DNA of 64,000 bases from Nesterenkonia ebinurensis (GTDB lineage: Bacteria; Actinomycetota; Actinomycetes; Actinomycetales; Micrococcaceae): contig NZ_VWNF01000002.1 of NCBI RefSeq assembly GCF_008711175.1, positions 33,767 to 97,766 on the forward strand. Direction: 5' to 3'. The notes below the pieces were generated by a model, which saw only the letters and a list, made by a program, of their open reading frames with translations, was not told the origin of the DNA and searched no databases. Numbering within the stretch: the stretch's first letter is position 1; every line of letters starts with the position of its first letter. The translations under genes were made by a program, and so were the position numbers. Of the stretch, positions 16,799 to 26,092 are shown piece after piece.

Positions 16799-17824
16799 GT
16801 GACTGACCTCTATTACGACGACGACGCCGACCTGGGCCTGCTGTCTGACAAGACCGTGGCCATCATCGGCTACGGCTCCCAGGGCCACGCCCATGCCCTG
16901 TCCCTGCGCGACTCAGGTGTGGACGTTGTTGTCGGTTTGAAGGAAAGCTCCACATCCCGTGCCAAGGCTGAGGAGCAGGGCCTGAAGACCGCCACGGTGG
17001 CTGAGGCTGCCAAGGCCGGCGACATCGTGATGATCCTGGTGCCTGACCAGTACCAGGCCGATGTCTACACCGCGGAGATCGCCCCCAATCTCCAGCCAGG
17101 CAACGCGATCTTCTTCAGCCACGGTTTCAACATCCGGTTCGGATACATCCAGCCCCCCGCAGAGGTGGACGTGGCCATGGTGGCACCCAAGGGCCCCGGC
17201 CACGTAGTGCGCCGCGAATATGAATCAGGCCGTGGCGTGCCCGCCCTGATCGCTGTGGAGCAGAACCCCTCCGGGCAGGCCAAGGAGCTGGCCCTGGCCT
17301 ACGCCAAGGGCATCGGCGGCACCCGCGCCGGGGTGATCGAGACCACCTTCACCGAGGAGACCGAGACCGACCTGTTCGGCGAGCAGGCCGTGCTCTGCGG
17401 CGGCGCCTCCCAGCTGGTCCAGTACGGCTTCGAGGTGCTCACTGAGGCCGGTTACAAGCCCGACATCGCCTACTTCGAGGTGCTCCACGAGCTGAAGCTG
17501 ATTGTGGACCTGATGGTTGAGGGCGGGCTGACCAAGCAGCGCTGGTCCATCTCCGACACCGCCGAGTTCGGTGACTATGTCTCCGGCCCGCGGGTGATCT
17601 CCCCAGAGGTCAAGGAGAACATGAAGGCCGTGTTGGCAGATATTCAGTCGGGGGCCTTTGCCGAGCGGTTCATGAACGACCAGCGCAACGGCGCCAAGGA
17701 GTTCCAGCAGTTGCGCGAGAAGAACCAGAACCACCCGATTGAGCCCACCGGCCGTGAGCTGCGCAAGCTCTTCAGCTGGATCCCTACTGACGACGACTAC
17801 ACCGAGGGCACTGCCGCGCGCTAG
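16799..17824 (+). CDS. ilvC: Ketol-acid reductoisomerase (class I)
   Basis: NADPH-dependent enzyme isomerising and reducing acetolactate or acetohydroxybutyrate. The 341 residues correspond to the short class I form. The Rossmann motif is GYGSQGHA near residue 25. The cofactor loop [11 protein letters not shown] carries serines that fit NADPH phosphate binding. Metal-site residues lie in [10 protein letters not shown] and [16 protein letters not shown] 16799 follows GAGGAGA. It is the last gene of ilvB-ilvN-ilvC, and a repeat copy begins immediately after its TAG stop. Confidence 0.97.
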   Translation: MTDLYYDDDADLGLLSDKTVAIIGYGSQGHAHALSLRDSGVDVVVGLKESSTSRAKAEEQGLKTATVAEAAKAGDIVMILVPDQYQADVYTAEIAPNLQPGNAIFFSHGFNIRFGYIQPPAEVDVAMVAPKGPGHVVRREYESGRGVPALIAVEQNPSGQAKELALAYAKGIGGTRAGVIETTFTEETETDLFGEQAVLCGGASQLVQYGFEVLTEAGYKPDIAYFEVLHELKLIVDLMVEGGLTKQRWSISDTAEFGDYVSGPRVISPEVKENMKAVLADIQSGAFAERFMNDQRNGAKEFQQLREKNQNHPIEPTGRELRKLFSWIPTDDDYTEGTAAR

Positions 17825-17990
17825 CAGTGCTGGTCCCGCCGACGGGGGACCCCGCTCAGTTCCTGACGTGGCCCGCACAATCGCTACGCGTTTGCACCGG
17901 TCCCCAACGTCAATGCTCCGCCTCGGCCGGCGGAACCGCTGACTTCACGCCTGAAGTCGGCCCGGAGGCTTCGTTCGGGCCTCACGGCCT
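17825..17990 (+). repeat. Intergenic repeat copy 4 with nested 51-bp module
   Basis: The copy begins one base after the ilvC stop with CAGTGCTGGTCCCGCC. The body is split by a 51-bp unit at 17863-17913 beginning CTGACGTGGCCCGCACAA and ending ACGTCAA. The body then resumes with CTCGGCCGGCGG and CTTCACGCCTGAAGTCGG. The same 51-bp unit adjoins copy 3 and is nested in copy 6 (63725-63773), but is absent from copies 1, 2 and 5. Confidence 0.7.
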
Positions 17991-18013
17991 GAAGCGGGCA
18001 CCGGAAGTCGTAC

Positions 18014-18060
18014 TAAAGTGAGTGGGGGCCAGGCGGCGGCGTCGTCATCGGCCCCCACTC
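18014..18060 (+). promoter_or_regulatory. Candidate serA promoter and 5' hairpin
   Basis: TAAAGT (18014-18019) resembles a -10 hexamer. Immediately after it GAGTGGGGGCC (18020-18030) pairs perfectly with GGCCCCCACTC (18050-18060). The hairpin may be a structured leader or a terminator for ilvC read-through. The remaining spacer to serA holds the duplicated serA start and repeat copy 5. Confidence 0.4.
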
Positions 18061-18093
18061 GCTATTTACCAGTGATTCGAGAAGAAGGAACCT

Positions 18094-18222
18094 GTGAGCA
18101 CTTGCCCTGTCGTAGTCCTAGCCGAAGAACCAGTGCTGGTCCCGCCGACGCGTTCACGCCGCGTTCGGCTCTCGGCCGCGTTGCCGCGGCCCTCGCATCT
18201 GAAGACCGCGGTCTCGAACTGA
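18094..18222 (+). pseudogene. Diverged duplicate of the serA 5' end
   Basis: GTG 18094, preceded by GAAGAAGGAA, opens a 42-codon frame beginning VSTCPVVVLAEEP. The first dozen residues repeat the start of SerA (VTRPVVVLAEELS) and the DNA is about three-quarters identical over 26 bases. The frame then runs through repeat copy 5 and stops at 18220-18222, eleven bases before serA. It looks like an older serA start separated from the gene by repeat insertion and local duplication. It could still be translated as a short upstream peptide. Confidence 0.6.
18131..18215 (+). repeat. Intergenic repeat copy 5 (inside the duplicated serA start)
   Basis: GTGCTGGTCCCGCCGACG, CGTTCACGCC, CTCTCGGCCGCG and CTCGCATCTGAAG match the other copies in order and spacing. 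There is no nested CTGAC-bounded module. The copy begins right after the twelfth codon of the duplicated serA start. Confidence 0.65.
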
Positions 18223-18232
18223 AAGGGAATTC

Positions 18233-19825
18233 GTGACTAGACCTGTAGTTGTTCTTGCCGAAGAACTCTCACCGGCTACCGTGGAGGCCCTGGGGCCCGA
18301 CTTCGAGATCCGTCAGTCCGACGGCACCGACCGGCCACGGCTGTTCGCCGATATCGCCGATGCTGAGGCACTGATGGTCCGCTCGGCCACCACCGTCGAC
18401 GCCGAGGTGTTCAGCCACGCCAAGAAGCTCAAAGTGGTGGCCCGCGCCGGGGTGGGCCTGGACAATGTGGACATCCCCGCAGCCACCTCCGCAGGTGTCA
18501 TGGTGGTCAACGCGCCCACCTCCAACATCATCTCCGCGGCCGAGCTGACCTGCGCGCACATCCTCGGTTTGGCCCGGAACATCTCCCCGGCCCATCAAGC
18601 GCTGAAGGCAGGGGAGTGGAAGCGGTCCAAGTACACCGGCGTGGAACTGTCCGAGAAGACCCTCGGGGTGATCGGACTGGGCCGGATCGGCGGACTGGTC
18701 GCTGAGCGGATGTCCGCCTTCGGCATGGAGATCCTGGCCTATGACCCCTATGTCACCTCGGCCCGAGCGCATCAGCTCGGCGCCCAGCTGGTCACCCTCG
18801 AGGAGCTCTACGCCAAGGCCGATGTGATCACCATCCATATGCCCAAGACCCCGGAGACGGTGGGCATGCTCAACGCGGAAGCCTTCGCCAAGATGAAGGA
18901 TTCGGTGTATCTGGTCAACGTGGCCCGCGGCGGACTGATCGATGAAGCAGACCTCGAGGTGGCCCTTGCCGCCGGCACCGTCGGCGGGGCCGCAGTCGAT
19001 GTGTTCGCTACCGAGCCCTCCACCGACCTGCCCTTCTTCCCCCGGGAGAACGTGGTGATCACCCCGCACCTGGGAGCCTCCACCCGAGAGGCGCAGGAGA
19101 AGGCCGGGGTCTCGGTGGCCCGCTCGGTCCGGCTGGCCCTGGACGGCGAGCTGGTCCCGGATGCGGTCAATGTGGCAGGCGGTGCCATCGACGAGCTGGT
19201 CCGCCCCGGAATCCCGCTCATTGAGAAGCTGGGCCGGGTGCTCACCGCGTTGAGCTCTGAGGCGCTCACCGATATCGAGACCGAGGCTGCCGGGGAGATC
19301 GCCGAGCTCAACGTCTCCGCCCTGCAGCTGGCTGCCCTCAAGGGCGTGTTTACCGATGTGGTCAACGACCCGGTCAGCTACGTCAACGCCCCGGTGCTGG
19401 CTCAGCAGCGCGGCATCTCCACCAGGCTGACCACCACCACCGATGTGGAGGACTACCGCAACGCGCTGACCATCCGTGCCTCCACCTCTTCGGGACAGAA
19501 CCTCTCGGTGCGCGGCACGCTCACCGGGCCCAAGCAGATCCAGAAGATCGTCGGCATCAACGGCTACGACCTGGAGATCACCCTGACCGACCACCTGGTG
19601 GTCTTCGAATACGCCGACCGGCCCGGTGTGGTCGGCGCACTGGGCAGGATCCTGGGCGAGCACAATGTGAACATCGCCGGTATGCAGGTCAGCCAGAACA
19701 CCAAGGAGGGCCGGGCGCTGTCAGTGCTGGCCATCGACTCCGCCCTGCCCACCGGAGTGCTGGAGGCCATCGCCGCCGAGGTCGACGCCGCGCTGGCCGC
19801 CGAAGTGGACCTCGAAGAGAACTGA
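18233..19825 (+). CDS. serA: D-3-phosphoglycerate dehydrogenase
   Basis: NAD-dependent enzyme that commits 3-phosphoglycerate to serine synthesis. The 530-residue long form has a substrate/NAD domain with the Rossmann motif LGVIGLGRIGG near residue 145, catalytic HLGAST near 280, an intervening ASB domain, and a C-terminal ACT domain (VVFEYADRPGVVGALGRIL) that senses serine. GTG 18233 follows AAAGGGAATTC. The spacer upstream is disrupted by a repeat and a duplicate start. metG begins 13 bases after its stop and may be co-transcribed. Confidence 0.96.
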   Translation: MTRPVVVLAEELSPATVEALGPDFEIRQSDGTDRPRLFADIADAEALMVRSATTVDAEVFSHAKKLKVVARAGVGLDNVDIPAATSAGVMVVNAPTSNIISAAELTCAHILGLARNISPAHQALKAGEWKRSKYTGVELSEKTLGVIGLGRIGGLVAERMSAFGMEILAYDPYVTSARAHQLGAQLVTLEELYAKADVITIHMPKTPETVGMLNAEAFAKMKDSVYLVNVARGGLIDEADLEVALAAGTVGGAAVDVFATEPSTDLPFFPRENVVITPHLGASTREAQEKAGVSVARSVRLALDGELVPDAVNVAGGAIDELVRPGIPLIEKLGRVLTALSSEALTDIETEAAGEIAELNVSALQLAALKGVFTDVVNDPVSYVNAPVLAQQRGISTRLTTTTDVEDYRNALTIRASTSSGQNLSVRGTLTGPKQIQKIVGINGYDLEITLTDHLVVFEYADRPGVVGALGRILGEHNVNIAGMQVSQNTKEGRALSVLAIDSALPTGVLEAIAAEVDAALAAEVDLEEN

Positions 19826-19838
19826 GAGACTGGACTTC

Positions 19839-21416
19839 ATGGCAGACAAGCCCACCTACTACATCACCACCGCGATCACCTACCCCAATGGTGTGCCGCA
19901 TATCGGTCATGCCTATGAGTACATCTCCGCCGATGTGATGGCCCGGTTCAAGCGGCTCGACGGCTATGAGACCTTCTTCCTCACCGGCACCGATGAGCAC
20001 GGCCAGAAGGTGCAGCAGAACGCCGAAGCCCAGGGACTGACGCCGAAGCAGCTGGTCGATAAGAACACCGCGGTGTTCAAACAGGTCGACGACGAGGTGC
20101 TCGGCATCTCCTACGACCGGTTCATCCGCACCACCGATCCCGACCATTATCAGGCCTCCCAGGACATCTGGCGGCGCATGGTGGAGGCCGGAGACATCTA
20201 CCTGGACAAGTACTCCGGCTGGTACTCGGTCCGCGACGAGGCCTACTACGCAGAGTCTGAGACCGAGGTCCGTCAGGACGGGGAGCGGTACAGCATCGAG
20301 ACCGGCACCGAAGTGCACTGGGTGGAGGAGGAATCCTACTTCTTCCGGCTCTCGAAGTACCAGCAGCCGCTGCTGGACTTCTACCGGAAGAATCCCGACT
20401 TCGGAGGCCCGCGCAGCAGGTTCAACGAGGTCATCCGTTTCGTAGAGGACGGGCTGAATGACCTGTCTATCTCTCGGTCCACTTTCGACTGGGGCGTCCC
20501 CGTGCCGGGAAATCCAGAGCATGTGATGTACGTCTGGGTGGATGCCCTCACCAACTACCTCACTGGTGTGGGATTCCCGGACACCGACTCCGCGGCCTTC
20601 GGAAAGTTCTGGCCCGCTGACCTGCACCTGATCGGCAAGGACATCTCCCGGTTCCACTGCATCTTCTGGCCGGCGTTCCTGATGAGCGCAGGCATTGAGC
20701 TCCCCAAGCGGGTCATCATCCACGGGTTCCTGCACAACGCAGGGGAGAAGATGTCCAAATCGGTGGGCAATGTCGTCGCGCCCGGTGCCTGGGTGGACAC
20801 CTACGGGCTAGACGCTGTGCGGTTCTTCCTGCTGCGCGAGTTCCCCTACGGCCAGGACGGCTCCTACACCCACGATGCCGTGGTGGGCCGGAAGAACTCC
20901 GATCTGGCCAACAACCTGGGCAACCTGGCCCAGCGCAGCTTGAGCATGATCGCGAAGAACTGTGCAGGTGTGATCCCGGAACCGGGGCAGCTGACCGAGG
21001 CTGATCAGGCGATCCTGGAGCAGACCGACTCCCTGCTGGAGATCTCACGGGAGGCCTACCAGGTCCAAGAGTTCCACCGCGCCCTGGAGCGCACCTGGTA
21101 CGTGCTCGGCGAGGCCAATGCATACTTCGCCGACCAGGCCCCCTGGCAGCTGAAGAAGACCGACGAGGCCCGCATGCGCACGGTGCTCTACGTCACCGCT
21201 GAGGTCATCCGGAAGGTGGCGCTGCTCATCCAGCCGGTGATCCCTGGATCGGCGTCCAAGCTGCTCGATGCCCTGGGCGTGGAGATCGGAGGGGATGCGG
21301 GACGTACCAACGCCTCCAACGACGGACCGCGCTCCTTCGCCGCCTTCGGAGAACCACTGGCCCCCGGCACGCCGATCGACAAGCCCCAGCCCATCTTCCC
21401 GAGACACGAAGACTGA
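19839..21416 (+). CDS. metG: Methionyl-tRNA synthetase
   Basis: Charges tRNA-Met with methionine. The 525-residue class I synthetase has the HIGH-type motif PHIGHAYEY near residue 20 and KMSKSVGNVV near residue 305. The connective region (GWYSVRDEAYYAESE) contains no cysteine pairs, so this is the zinc-free short form, also known from mycobacteria. It ends without a C-terminal tRNA-binding EMAP domain. It follows serA by 13 bases. Start ATG 19839 is supported by family alignment rather than by a strong ribosome site. Confidence 0.95.
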   Translation: MADKPTYYITTAITYPNGVPHIGHAYEYISADVMARFKRLDGYETFFLTGTDEHGQKVQQNAEAQGLTPKQLVDKNTAVFKQVDDEVLGISYDRFIRTTDPDHYQASQDIWRRMVEAGDIYLDKYSGWYSVRDEAYYAESETEVRQDGERYSIETGTEVHWVEEESYFFRLSKYQQPLLDFYRKNPDFGGPRSRFNEVIRFVEDGLNDLSISRSTFDWGVPVPGNPEHVMYVWVDALTNYLTGVGFPDTDSAAFGKFWPADLHLIGKDISRFHCIFWPAFLMSAGIELPKRVIIHGFLHNAGEKMSKSVGNVVAPGAWVDTYGLDAVRFFLLREFPYGQDGSYTHDAVVGRKNSDLANNLGNLAQRSLSMIAKNCAGVIPEPGQLTEADQAILEQTDSLLEISREAYQVQEFHRALERTWYVLGEANAYFADQAPWQLKKTDEARMRTVLYVTAEVIRKVALLIQPVIPGSASKLLDALGVEIGGDAGRTNASNDGPRSFAAFGEPLAPGTPIDKPQPIFPRHED

Positions 21417-21519
21417 CCACCGGAACTTCCACAGCATAGGACACTTCCATAGCGCCAGTGGGCGTGGAAAGCCTAAGACACCGTGGAGGTTCGAACGACA
21501 GACGTAAAGGAGCAGCTCT

Positions 21520-22581
21520 GTGCAGACATTCAGCATCGCGGTGATCGGCGGAGACGGCATCGGCCCCGAGGTCACCGCTGAGGCACGCAGAGTTCTGGAC
21601 GCCGCCCTGGCCGAGGACTCCGCGACCCTGGAATACACCGAATACAGCCTGGGCACTCAGCACTGGGTGCAGACCGGGGAGACCCTCCACGACGAGACCC
21701 TGGAGAGGCTGCGCACCCACGATGCGATCCTCTTCGGCGCGGTCGGCGCCGACCCGCAGGACAAGCGCATCCCCTCCGGAGTGATCGAACGTGACCTGCT
21801 GCTGAAGCTGCGCTTCGAGCTGGACCACTACATCAACCTGCGTCCCACCCGCACCTATCCCGGAGTGAGCACCCCGCTGGCCTCAGCGGAGGGCTTCGAC
21901 TTCGTGGTGGTCCGCGAGGGCACCGAGGGGCCCTATGTGGGCAACGGGGGCAGTCTGCGGAAAGCCACCGCACAGGAGATTGCCACTGAGGTCTCGGTCA
22001 ACACCGCCTACGGGGTGCACCGGGTGGTGCTGGATGCTTTTGAGCGTGCCCAGGCCCGCCGCGGGCACCTGACCTTGGTGCATAAGCACAACGTGCTCAC
22101 CCACGCCGGCGGCCTCTGGCGGCGCACCGTGGAAGCCGCCGCCGCTGACTACCCGCAGGTGACCTGGGACTATATGCATGTTGATGCGGCCACCATCCAC
22201 ATGGTCACCAGCCCGCAGCGCTTCGACGTGATCGTCACCGACAACCTCTTCGGCGATATCCTCACCGATCTGGCCGGAGCTGTCTCCGGGGGGATCGGGC
22301 TGGCGCCCTCGGCCTCGATCAACGGTGCGGGCACTGCGCCCTCCATGTTTGAGCCGGTGCACGGTTCCGCCCCGGACATTGCCGGTCAGGGCATCGCTGA
22401 TCCCACCGCCGCAGTGCTTTCAGCCGCCCTGATGCTTGACCACCTAGGAGAGCACGACGCCGCCACACGGATTGAGCAGACAGTACTCACCCAGCTCACC
22501 GAATGGGCGCAGCAAGGCACCGGTGCTTCACTGAGCACCGAGGAGAAGGGCCAGGCCTACGCCGCCGCCGTGGCCCGTTAG
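21520..22581 (+). CDS. leuB: 3-isopropylmalate dehydrogenase
   Basis: NAD-dependent oxidative decarboxylase of leucine synthesis. The 353-residue product shows the N-terminal [13 protein letters not shown], substrate loop [32 protein letters not shown], and metal-site [13 protein letters not shown]. Length and motifs are those of the actinobacterial family. GTG 21520 is preceded by AAAGGAG at a seven-base spacing. ilvE follows 46 bases later. leuC and leuD are not in the window. Confidence 0.96.
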   Translation: MQTFSIAVIGGDGIGPEVTAEARRVLDAALAEDSATLEYTEYSLGTQHWVQTGETLHDETLERLRTHDAILFGAVGADPQDKRIPSGVIERDLLLKLRFELDHYINLRPTRTYPGVSTPLASAEGFDFVVVREGTEGPYVGNGGSLRKATAQEIATEVSVNTAYGVHRVVLDAFERAQARRGHLTLVHKHNVLTHAGGLWRRTVEAAAADYPQVTWDYMHVDAATIHMVTSPQRFDVIVTDNLFGDILTDLAGAVSGGIGLAPSASINGAGTAPSMFEPVHGSAPDIAGQGIADPTAAVLSAALMLDHLGEHDAATRIEQTVLTQLTEWAQQGTGASLSTEEKGQAYAAAVAR

Positions 22582-22627
22582 ACTGAACGGCACACCTGCG
22601 AAGCTGCTTCACGAAGGGACACCGAGC

Positions 22628-23704
22628 ATGACCAAGTTCTCCCACTCCAAGCACCCCAGCCCCACGTCCAAAGAGCGGATCGCTGAGATCCTCAAGGACC
22701 CGGGGTTCGGCACCAATTTCACCGATCACACTACTGTGATCGACTGGAGCGAGTCCGAGGGCTGGCACAACGCGCGGGTGGAGGCCTACGGACCGATCAT
22801 CCTGGACCCGGCAGCGAGCGTACTGCACTACGCCCAGGAGATCTTCGAGGGCCTGAAGGCCTATAAGCATGCCGACGGCGGAATCTACACTTTCCGGCCT
22901 TTCGCCAACGCGGAGCGTATGCGCAAGTCTGCGCGTCGGCTGGCCTTGCCCGAGCTCGACGAGCAGGCCTTTGTGGAGTCCTTGGAAGAGCTGGTCGCAG
23001 CCGATGCCGACTGGGTGCCCACCGGCGAGGGGGAGGCCCTCTACCTGCGGCCCTTCATGTTCGCCACCGAGTCATTCCTAGGGGTCCGTCCCTCAAAGGA
23101 GGTCACCTACCGGGTGATCGCCTCCCCGGCCGGCAACTACTTCGGCGGGGAGCTGAAGCCAGTGCGGATCTGGGTCTCCCGGGACTATGTGCGTGCAGCC
23201 CCCGGCGGCATGGGCGATGCCAAGACCGGCGGCAACTACGCCGGTTCTCTGGTCGCCCAGCAGCAGGCCACCGAGCACGGCTGCCAGCAGGTGCTGTTCC
23301 TGGACCCGCTGCACGAGAACGCCATCGAGGAGCTCGGCGGCATGAACGTCTTCCTGGTCACCAATGACGGCCGGCTGCTCACTCCGGCTCTGACCGGCAC
23401 CATCCTGGAGGGAGTGACCCGCTCCTCAGTCATCCAGCTGGCCAAGGACCGCGGGCTTGAAGTGGAAGAACGCCGCATCACTCTGGACGAATGGGACCGC
23501 GGTGTCAGTGATGGCACCATCACCGAGGTCTTCGCCTGCGGCACCGCCGCAGTGGTCACCCCGATCGGCGAGCTGGTGGACGGAGACAAGGTCATCGCCT
23601 CCACCGGCACCGGAGAGATCACCCAGTCCATTCGTGAGGAGCTCCTAGGCATCCAGACCGGCACGGTGGAGGATCGGCACAACTGGCTGCACAAGCTGGG
23701 TTGA
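22628..23704 (+). CDS. ilvE: Branched-chain amino acid aminotransferase
   Basis: Fold-type IV PLP enzyme transferring the amino group of glutamate to the Val, Leu and Ile keto acids. The 358-residue protein has HYAQEIFEGLKAY, the PLP-lysine segment GDAKTGGNYAGSL, and the C-terminal TGTGEITQSIREELLGIQTG. GAAGGGA precedes ATG 22628. It completes the set ilvD, ilvBNC, leuB, ilvE in this window and is probably co-transcribed with leuB. A convergent gene ends four bases beyond its stop. Confidence 0.96.
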   Translation: MTKFSHSKHPSPTSKERIAEILKDPGFGTNFTDHTTVIDWSESEGWHNARVEAYGPIILDPAASVLHYAQEIFEGLKAYKHADGGIYTFRPFANAERMRKSARRLALPELDEQAFVESLEELVAADADWVPTGEGEALYLRPFMFATESFLGVRPSKEVTYRVIASPAGNYFGGELKPVRIWVSRDYVRAAPGGMGDAKTGGNYAGSLVAQQQATEHGCQQVLFLDPLHENAIEELGGMNVFLVTNDGRLLTPALTGTILEGVTRSSVIQLAKDRGLEVEERRITLDEWDRGVSDGTITEVFACGTAAVVTPIGELVDGDKVIASTGTGEITQSIREELLGIQTGTVEDRHNWLHKLG

Positions 23705-23707
23705 GTC

Positions 23708-24355
23708 TTATCCTGACTCACCCGGGCGCAGGATATATCCGGCGTGGTGTAGCACTCCTCGGTGATACTGGCCGAATGCCCAGAACCCGGTATCGTCCAG
23801 ATAGGTGATGCGATCCCCGTTGAGCCAGAAGTGTCCGGTGTAGGCATGGCGACGCCCATTGCGCGTTTCGGTGTAGCGTCCGTCCTGAGTCAGATACTGG
23901 GTCATTGCACGTCGCCTGTCGGTCCACGGACCCAGCCGCGGATCGCCGGTGTCCAGCCTGTCGGTGCCCGCTGCCCTCTGTGGTGCGCCAGCGAAGGCGA
24001 TGAGCTCTCCGTCGATGACGAGGGCCACAAGGTCCTGCGGCTGGACCACCAGCATCTGTGTGATCTGGGCGCTGCTGACCCTGCCCCTGACCACTGCGAA
24101 GGTTGCGGGCCTGCCGGGCTTCAGATCGAAGGCGTCCGGCGCCGGTGGCTCAGGATCCTCGAAAACGGTGTTGACCAGTAGTGGCACCACTGAGGCTCCT
24201 GCGGCATTGATCAGATATGCAGAATCCTGCGAGATCTCATGGATTGAGATGCGGGTTCCTACTACCTGCAGATCAGTCTGAACTCTCTGCCCTGTGCTGG
24301 TCTGCCCAGCGTTGGTGTGGACGTGGGCTCCGGTGATGCTCAGCGCAGAGGTCAA
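23708..24355 (-). CDS. Atu4866-domain protein
   Basis: A 215-residue protein. The C-terminal 80 residues (QDGRYTETRNGRRHAYTG, then FWLNGDRITYLDDTGFWAFGQ and GVLHHAGYIL) fit the small Atu4866 beta-barrel domain. The N-terminal half (ITGAHVHTNAG.. and GRPATFAVVRGRV) looks like the remnant of an amidohydrolase-type beta-sandwich. The function is unknown. TTG 24355 has AGGGAG upstream, giving an 83-base overlap with the 3' end of the XRE regulator gene, so the two are co-transcribed. It converges on ilvE. Confidence 0.7.
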   Translation of the reverse strand: MTSALSITGAHVHTNAGQTSTGQRVQTDLQVVGTRISIHEISQDSAYLINAAGASVVPLLVNTVFEDPEPPAPDAFDLKPGRPATFAVVRGRVSSAQITQMLVVQPQDLVALVIDGELIAFAGAPQRAAGTDRLDTGDPRLGPWTDRRRAMTQYLTQDGRYTETRNGRRHAYTGHFWLNGDRITYLDDTGFWAFGQYHRGVLHHAGYILRPGESG

Positions 24356-25175
24356 TGGTCTCGGTGCTCCCTAGATGTGTGCTGTGTGCCTGAAGCCGCA
24401 GTAAGGCGAAGGACTCTGCGGAGGAGGTACCCGGTTCGGCGTCATAGATCACCACCTGATGCCCCGGAGTGCCTGGAATGTCCAGGGCGGTGAACTCCAA
24501 GGTCAGCTCGCCGACCTCAGGGTGTCGCATCCGCTTGGCCGCATGGGTCTTGCCACGCACCTGCTGGCGCGACCACAGCGTGCGGAAGTGATCGCTGGCT
24601 GTGCTCAGCTCCTCAACAAGTGGCTCGAAGCTGGCTGCCGGGACCAAGGTGGAGTTGTGCCGCAGCACTGCAACGGTGTCCTGGGCGACATGTTCCCAAT
24701 CCAGGTAGAACGTCTGGGCTGCCGGGTCCAGGAATACTATCCGGGCCAGATTCTTCGATTGTGACAGCGGATGGAAGAGCATCTGGGCTACAGCGTTCGG
24801 CACCAGCACATCGAGGGTCCCCGTGAGTACGAAGGCCGCCTGGTCATGCCAGCGGCTGAGCAGCCGGGCGAGTTCGGGCCGGACCGTGTCGACCGCTGCC
24901 TGGACCGGCGGGCTATAGCCAGCCAGTCTGAACAGATGCCGCCGTTCCTCCGTGGAGAGGTTCAGGCCCCGGGCCAGGGCCTCGACGATCTGAACGGAGG
25001 GATTTCGCTCCCGGCCCTGCTCCAGCCGGCGGTAGTAGTCCACGCTGATGCCCGCCAGCACAGCGACTTCTTCGCGACGCAGCCCGGTCACGCGGCGGTG
25101 CCCGGTCCCTGGCAGCCCGAGGGCCTCAGGCGCCAGCCGTGCGCGCAGGCTGCGCAAGTACTCACCGATCTCCAT
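24273..25175 (-). CDS. XRE-family regulator with MmyB-like ligand domain
   Basis: About 300 residues. An N-terminal helix-turn-helix (RREEVAVLAGISVDYYRRLEQGR) is followed by a larger PAS-like MmyB ligand-binding domain (NAVAQMLFHP, LEFTALDIPGTPGHQVVIYDAEPG). Such proteins are commonly encoded divergently from an SDR dehydrogenase that they control, and that is the arrangement here: the SDR at 25315 reads away. ATG 25175 is used; GTG 25181 and TTG 25184 are in frame. A TAAGCT hexamer just upstream suggests a short or absent leader. Confidence 0.87.
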   Translation of the reverse strand: MEIGEYLRSLRARLAPEALGLPGTGHRRVTGLRREEVAVLAGISVDYYRRLEQGRERNPSVQIVEALARGLNLSTEERRHLFRLAGYSPPVQAAVDTVRPELARLLSRWHDQAAFVLTGTLDVLVPNAVAQMLFHPLSQSKNLARIVFLDPAAQTFYLDWEHVAQDTVAVLRHNSTLVPAASFEPLVEELSTASDHFRTLWSRQQVRGKTHAAKRMRHPEVGELTLEFTALDIPGTPGHQVVIYDAEPGTSSAESFALLRLQAHSTHLGSTETIDLCAEHHRSPRPHQRWADQHRAESSD

Positions 25176-25283
25176 GCTCACCAAGCTTAGGCAGAACCAC
25201 GGCGATCAGCCTGGCCCTGCCACAGCCCCTCTCGCGCAGCCAGGTGGAGTGCGGCCTGGTCCGGCTGCGATGATCCCGGAATT

Positions 25284-25299
25284 GTGGGGCCTGTCCCAC
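25284..25299. promoter_or_regulatory. Palindrome in the XRE/SDR divergent spacer
   Basis: GTGGG (25284-25288) and CCCAC (25295-25299) are inverted, six bases apart, and lie between the divergent regulator and SDR genes. It is a candidate operator for the XRE regulator. Confidence 0.35.
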
Positions 25300-25314
25300 C
25301 GAGAAAGGAACGCC

Positions 25315-26091
25315 ATGATCAGAAATCCTGCGACCAGAAATACCGCGACCGGAAATACTGCTCACACAACGAAGACCGTGCTCATCACCGGAGCTTCCAG
25401 CGGCATCGGATCCGCTGCCGCCGAACAGCTTGCCCAGGACGGGCACACTGTAGTCCTCGGCGCTCGTCGTACCGACCGGCTTGATGAGCTGACGCACCGG
25501 ATTCGTGAGGCTGGCGGGACAGCCGAGGCCCTTCATCTTGACGTCACAGATGCTGACAGCGTTCAGCGGGCCGTTGATGAGGTCCTTGCTCGGCATGGCC
25601 GGCTGGATGTGATGATCAACAACGCCGGGGTCATGCCACTGTCCACCCTGGCTGAGAACAGAGTCGAGGAATGGAATTGGATGATCGATGTGAACATCCG
25701 CGGGGTGCTTCACGGGATCGCTGCCGCGCAGCCTGCCATGCACGCCCAGGGATCAGGCCACATCATCACCGTGGCCTCAGTCGGAGCGCATGAGGTAGTC
25801 CCCACAGGAGCGGTCTATTGTGCGACCAAGTATGCCGCCTGGGCGATCAGCGAAGGCTTGCGGATCGAATCCGACCCTTCGCTTCGGGTCACCACCATCA
25901 CCCCGGGTGTCACCGAATCGGAACTTGCGGAGACCATCACGGACTCGCAGGCACGTGAAGCGATGCGAGAATACCGCGCCAACGCGATTCCTGCCTCAGC
26001 GATCGCCGAGGCGATCAGCTATGCGATCAACGCTGACCCGAGCGTCGACGTCAATGAGATCATCGTGCGTCCGGTCAGGCAGCGGCCGTGA
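25315..26091 (+). CDS. Short-chain dehydrogenase/reductase
   Basis: A 258-residue classical SDR. It shows the NAD(P) motif TGASSGIG near residue 25, NNAG near residue 99, and the catalytic S and YCATK segment near residue 165. The residue after the second strand (ARRTDR) has arginines that usually favour NADP. ATG 25315 has AAAGGA five bases upstream. The substrate cannot be read from the sequence. It is divergent from the XRE regulator, which probably controls it, and it converges with DUF885, whose stop is one base away. Confidence 0.9.
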   Translation: MIRNPATRNTATGNTAHTTKTVLITGASSGIGSAAAEQLAQDGHTVVLGARRTDRLDELTHRIREAGGTAEALHLDVTDADSVQRAVDEVLARHGRLDVMINNAGVMPLSTLAENRVEEWNWMIDVNIRGVLHGIAAAQPAMHAQGSGHIITVASVGAHEVVPTGAVYCATKYAAWAISEGLRIESDPSLRVTTITPGVTESELAETITDSQAREAMREYRANAIPASAIAEAISYAINADPSVDVNEIIVRPVRQRP

Positions 26092-26092
26092 G

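Noticed and set aside
18269..19663. Long open frame antisense to serA
   Set aside because: Low-complexity G/H/D-rich translation with no family resemblance; a shadow of serA.
21417..21519. Leader structure upstream of leuB
   Set aside because: Several CTTCCA/TGGAAG pairings exist, but none is clearly stable and no leader peptide is visible.
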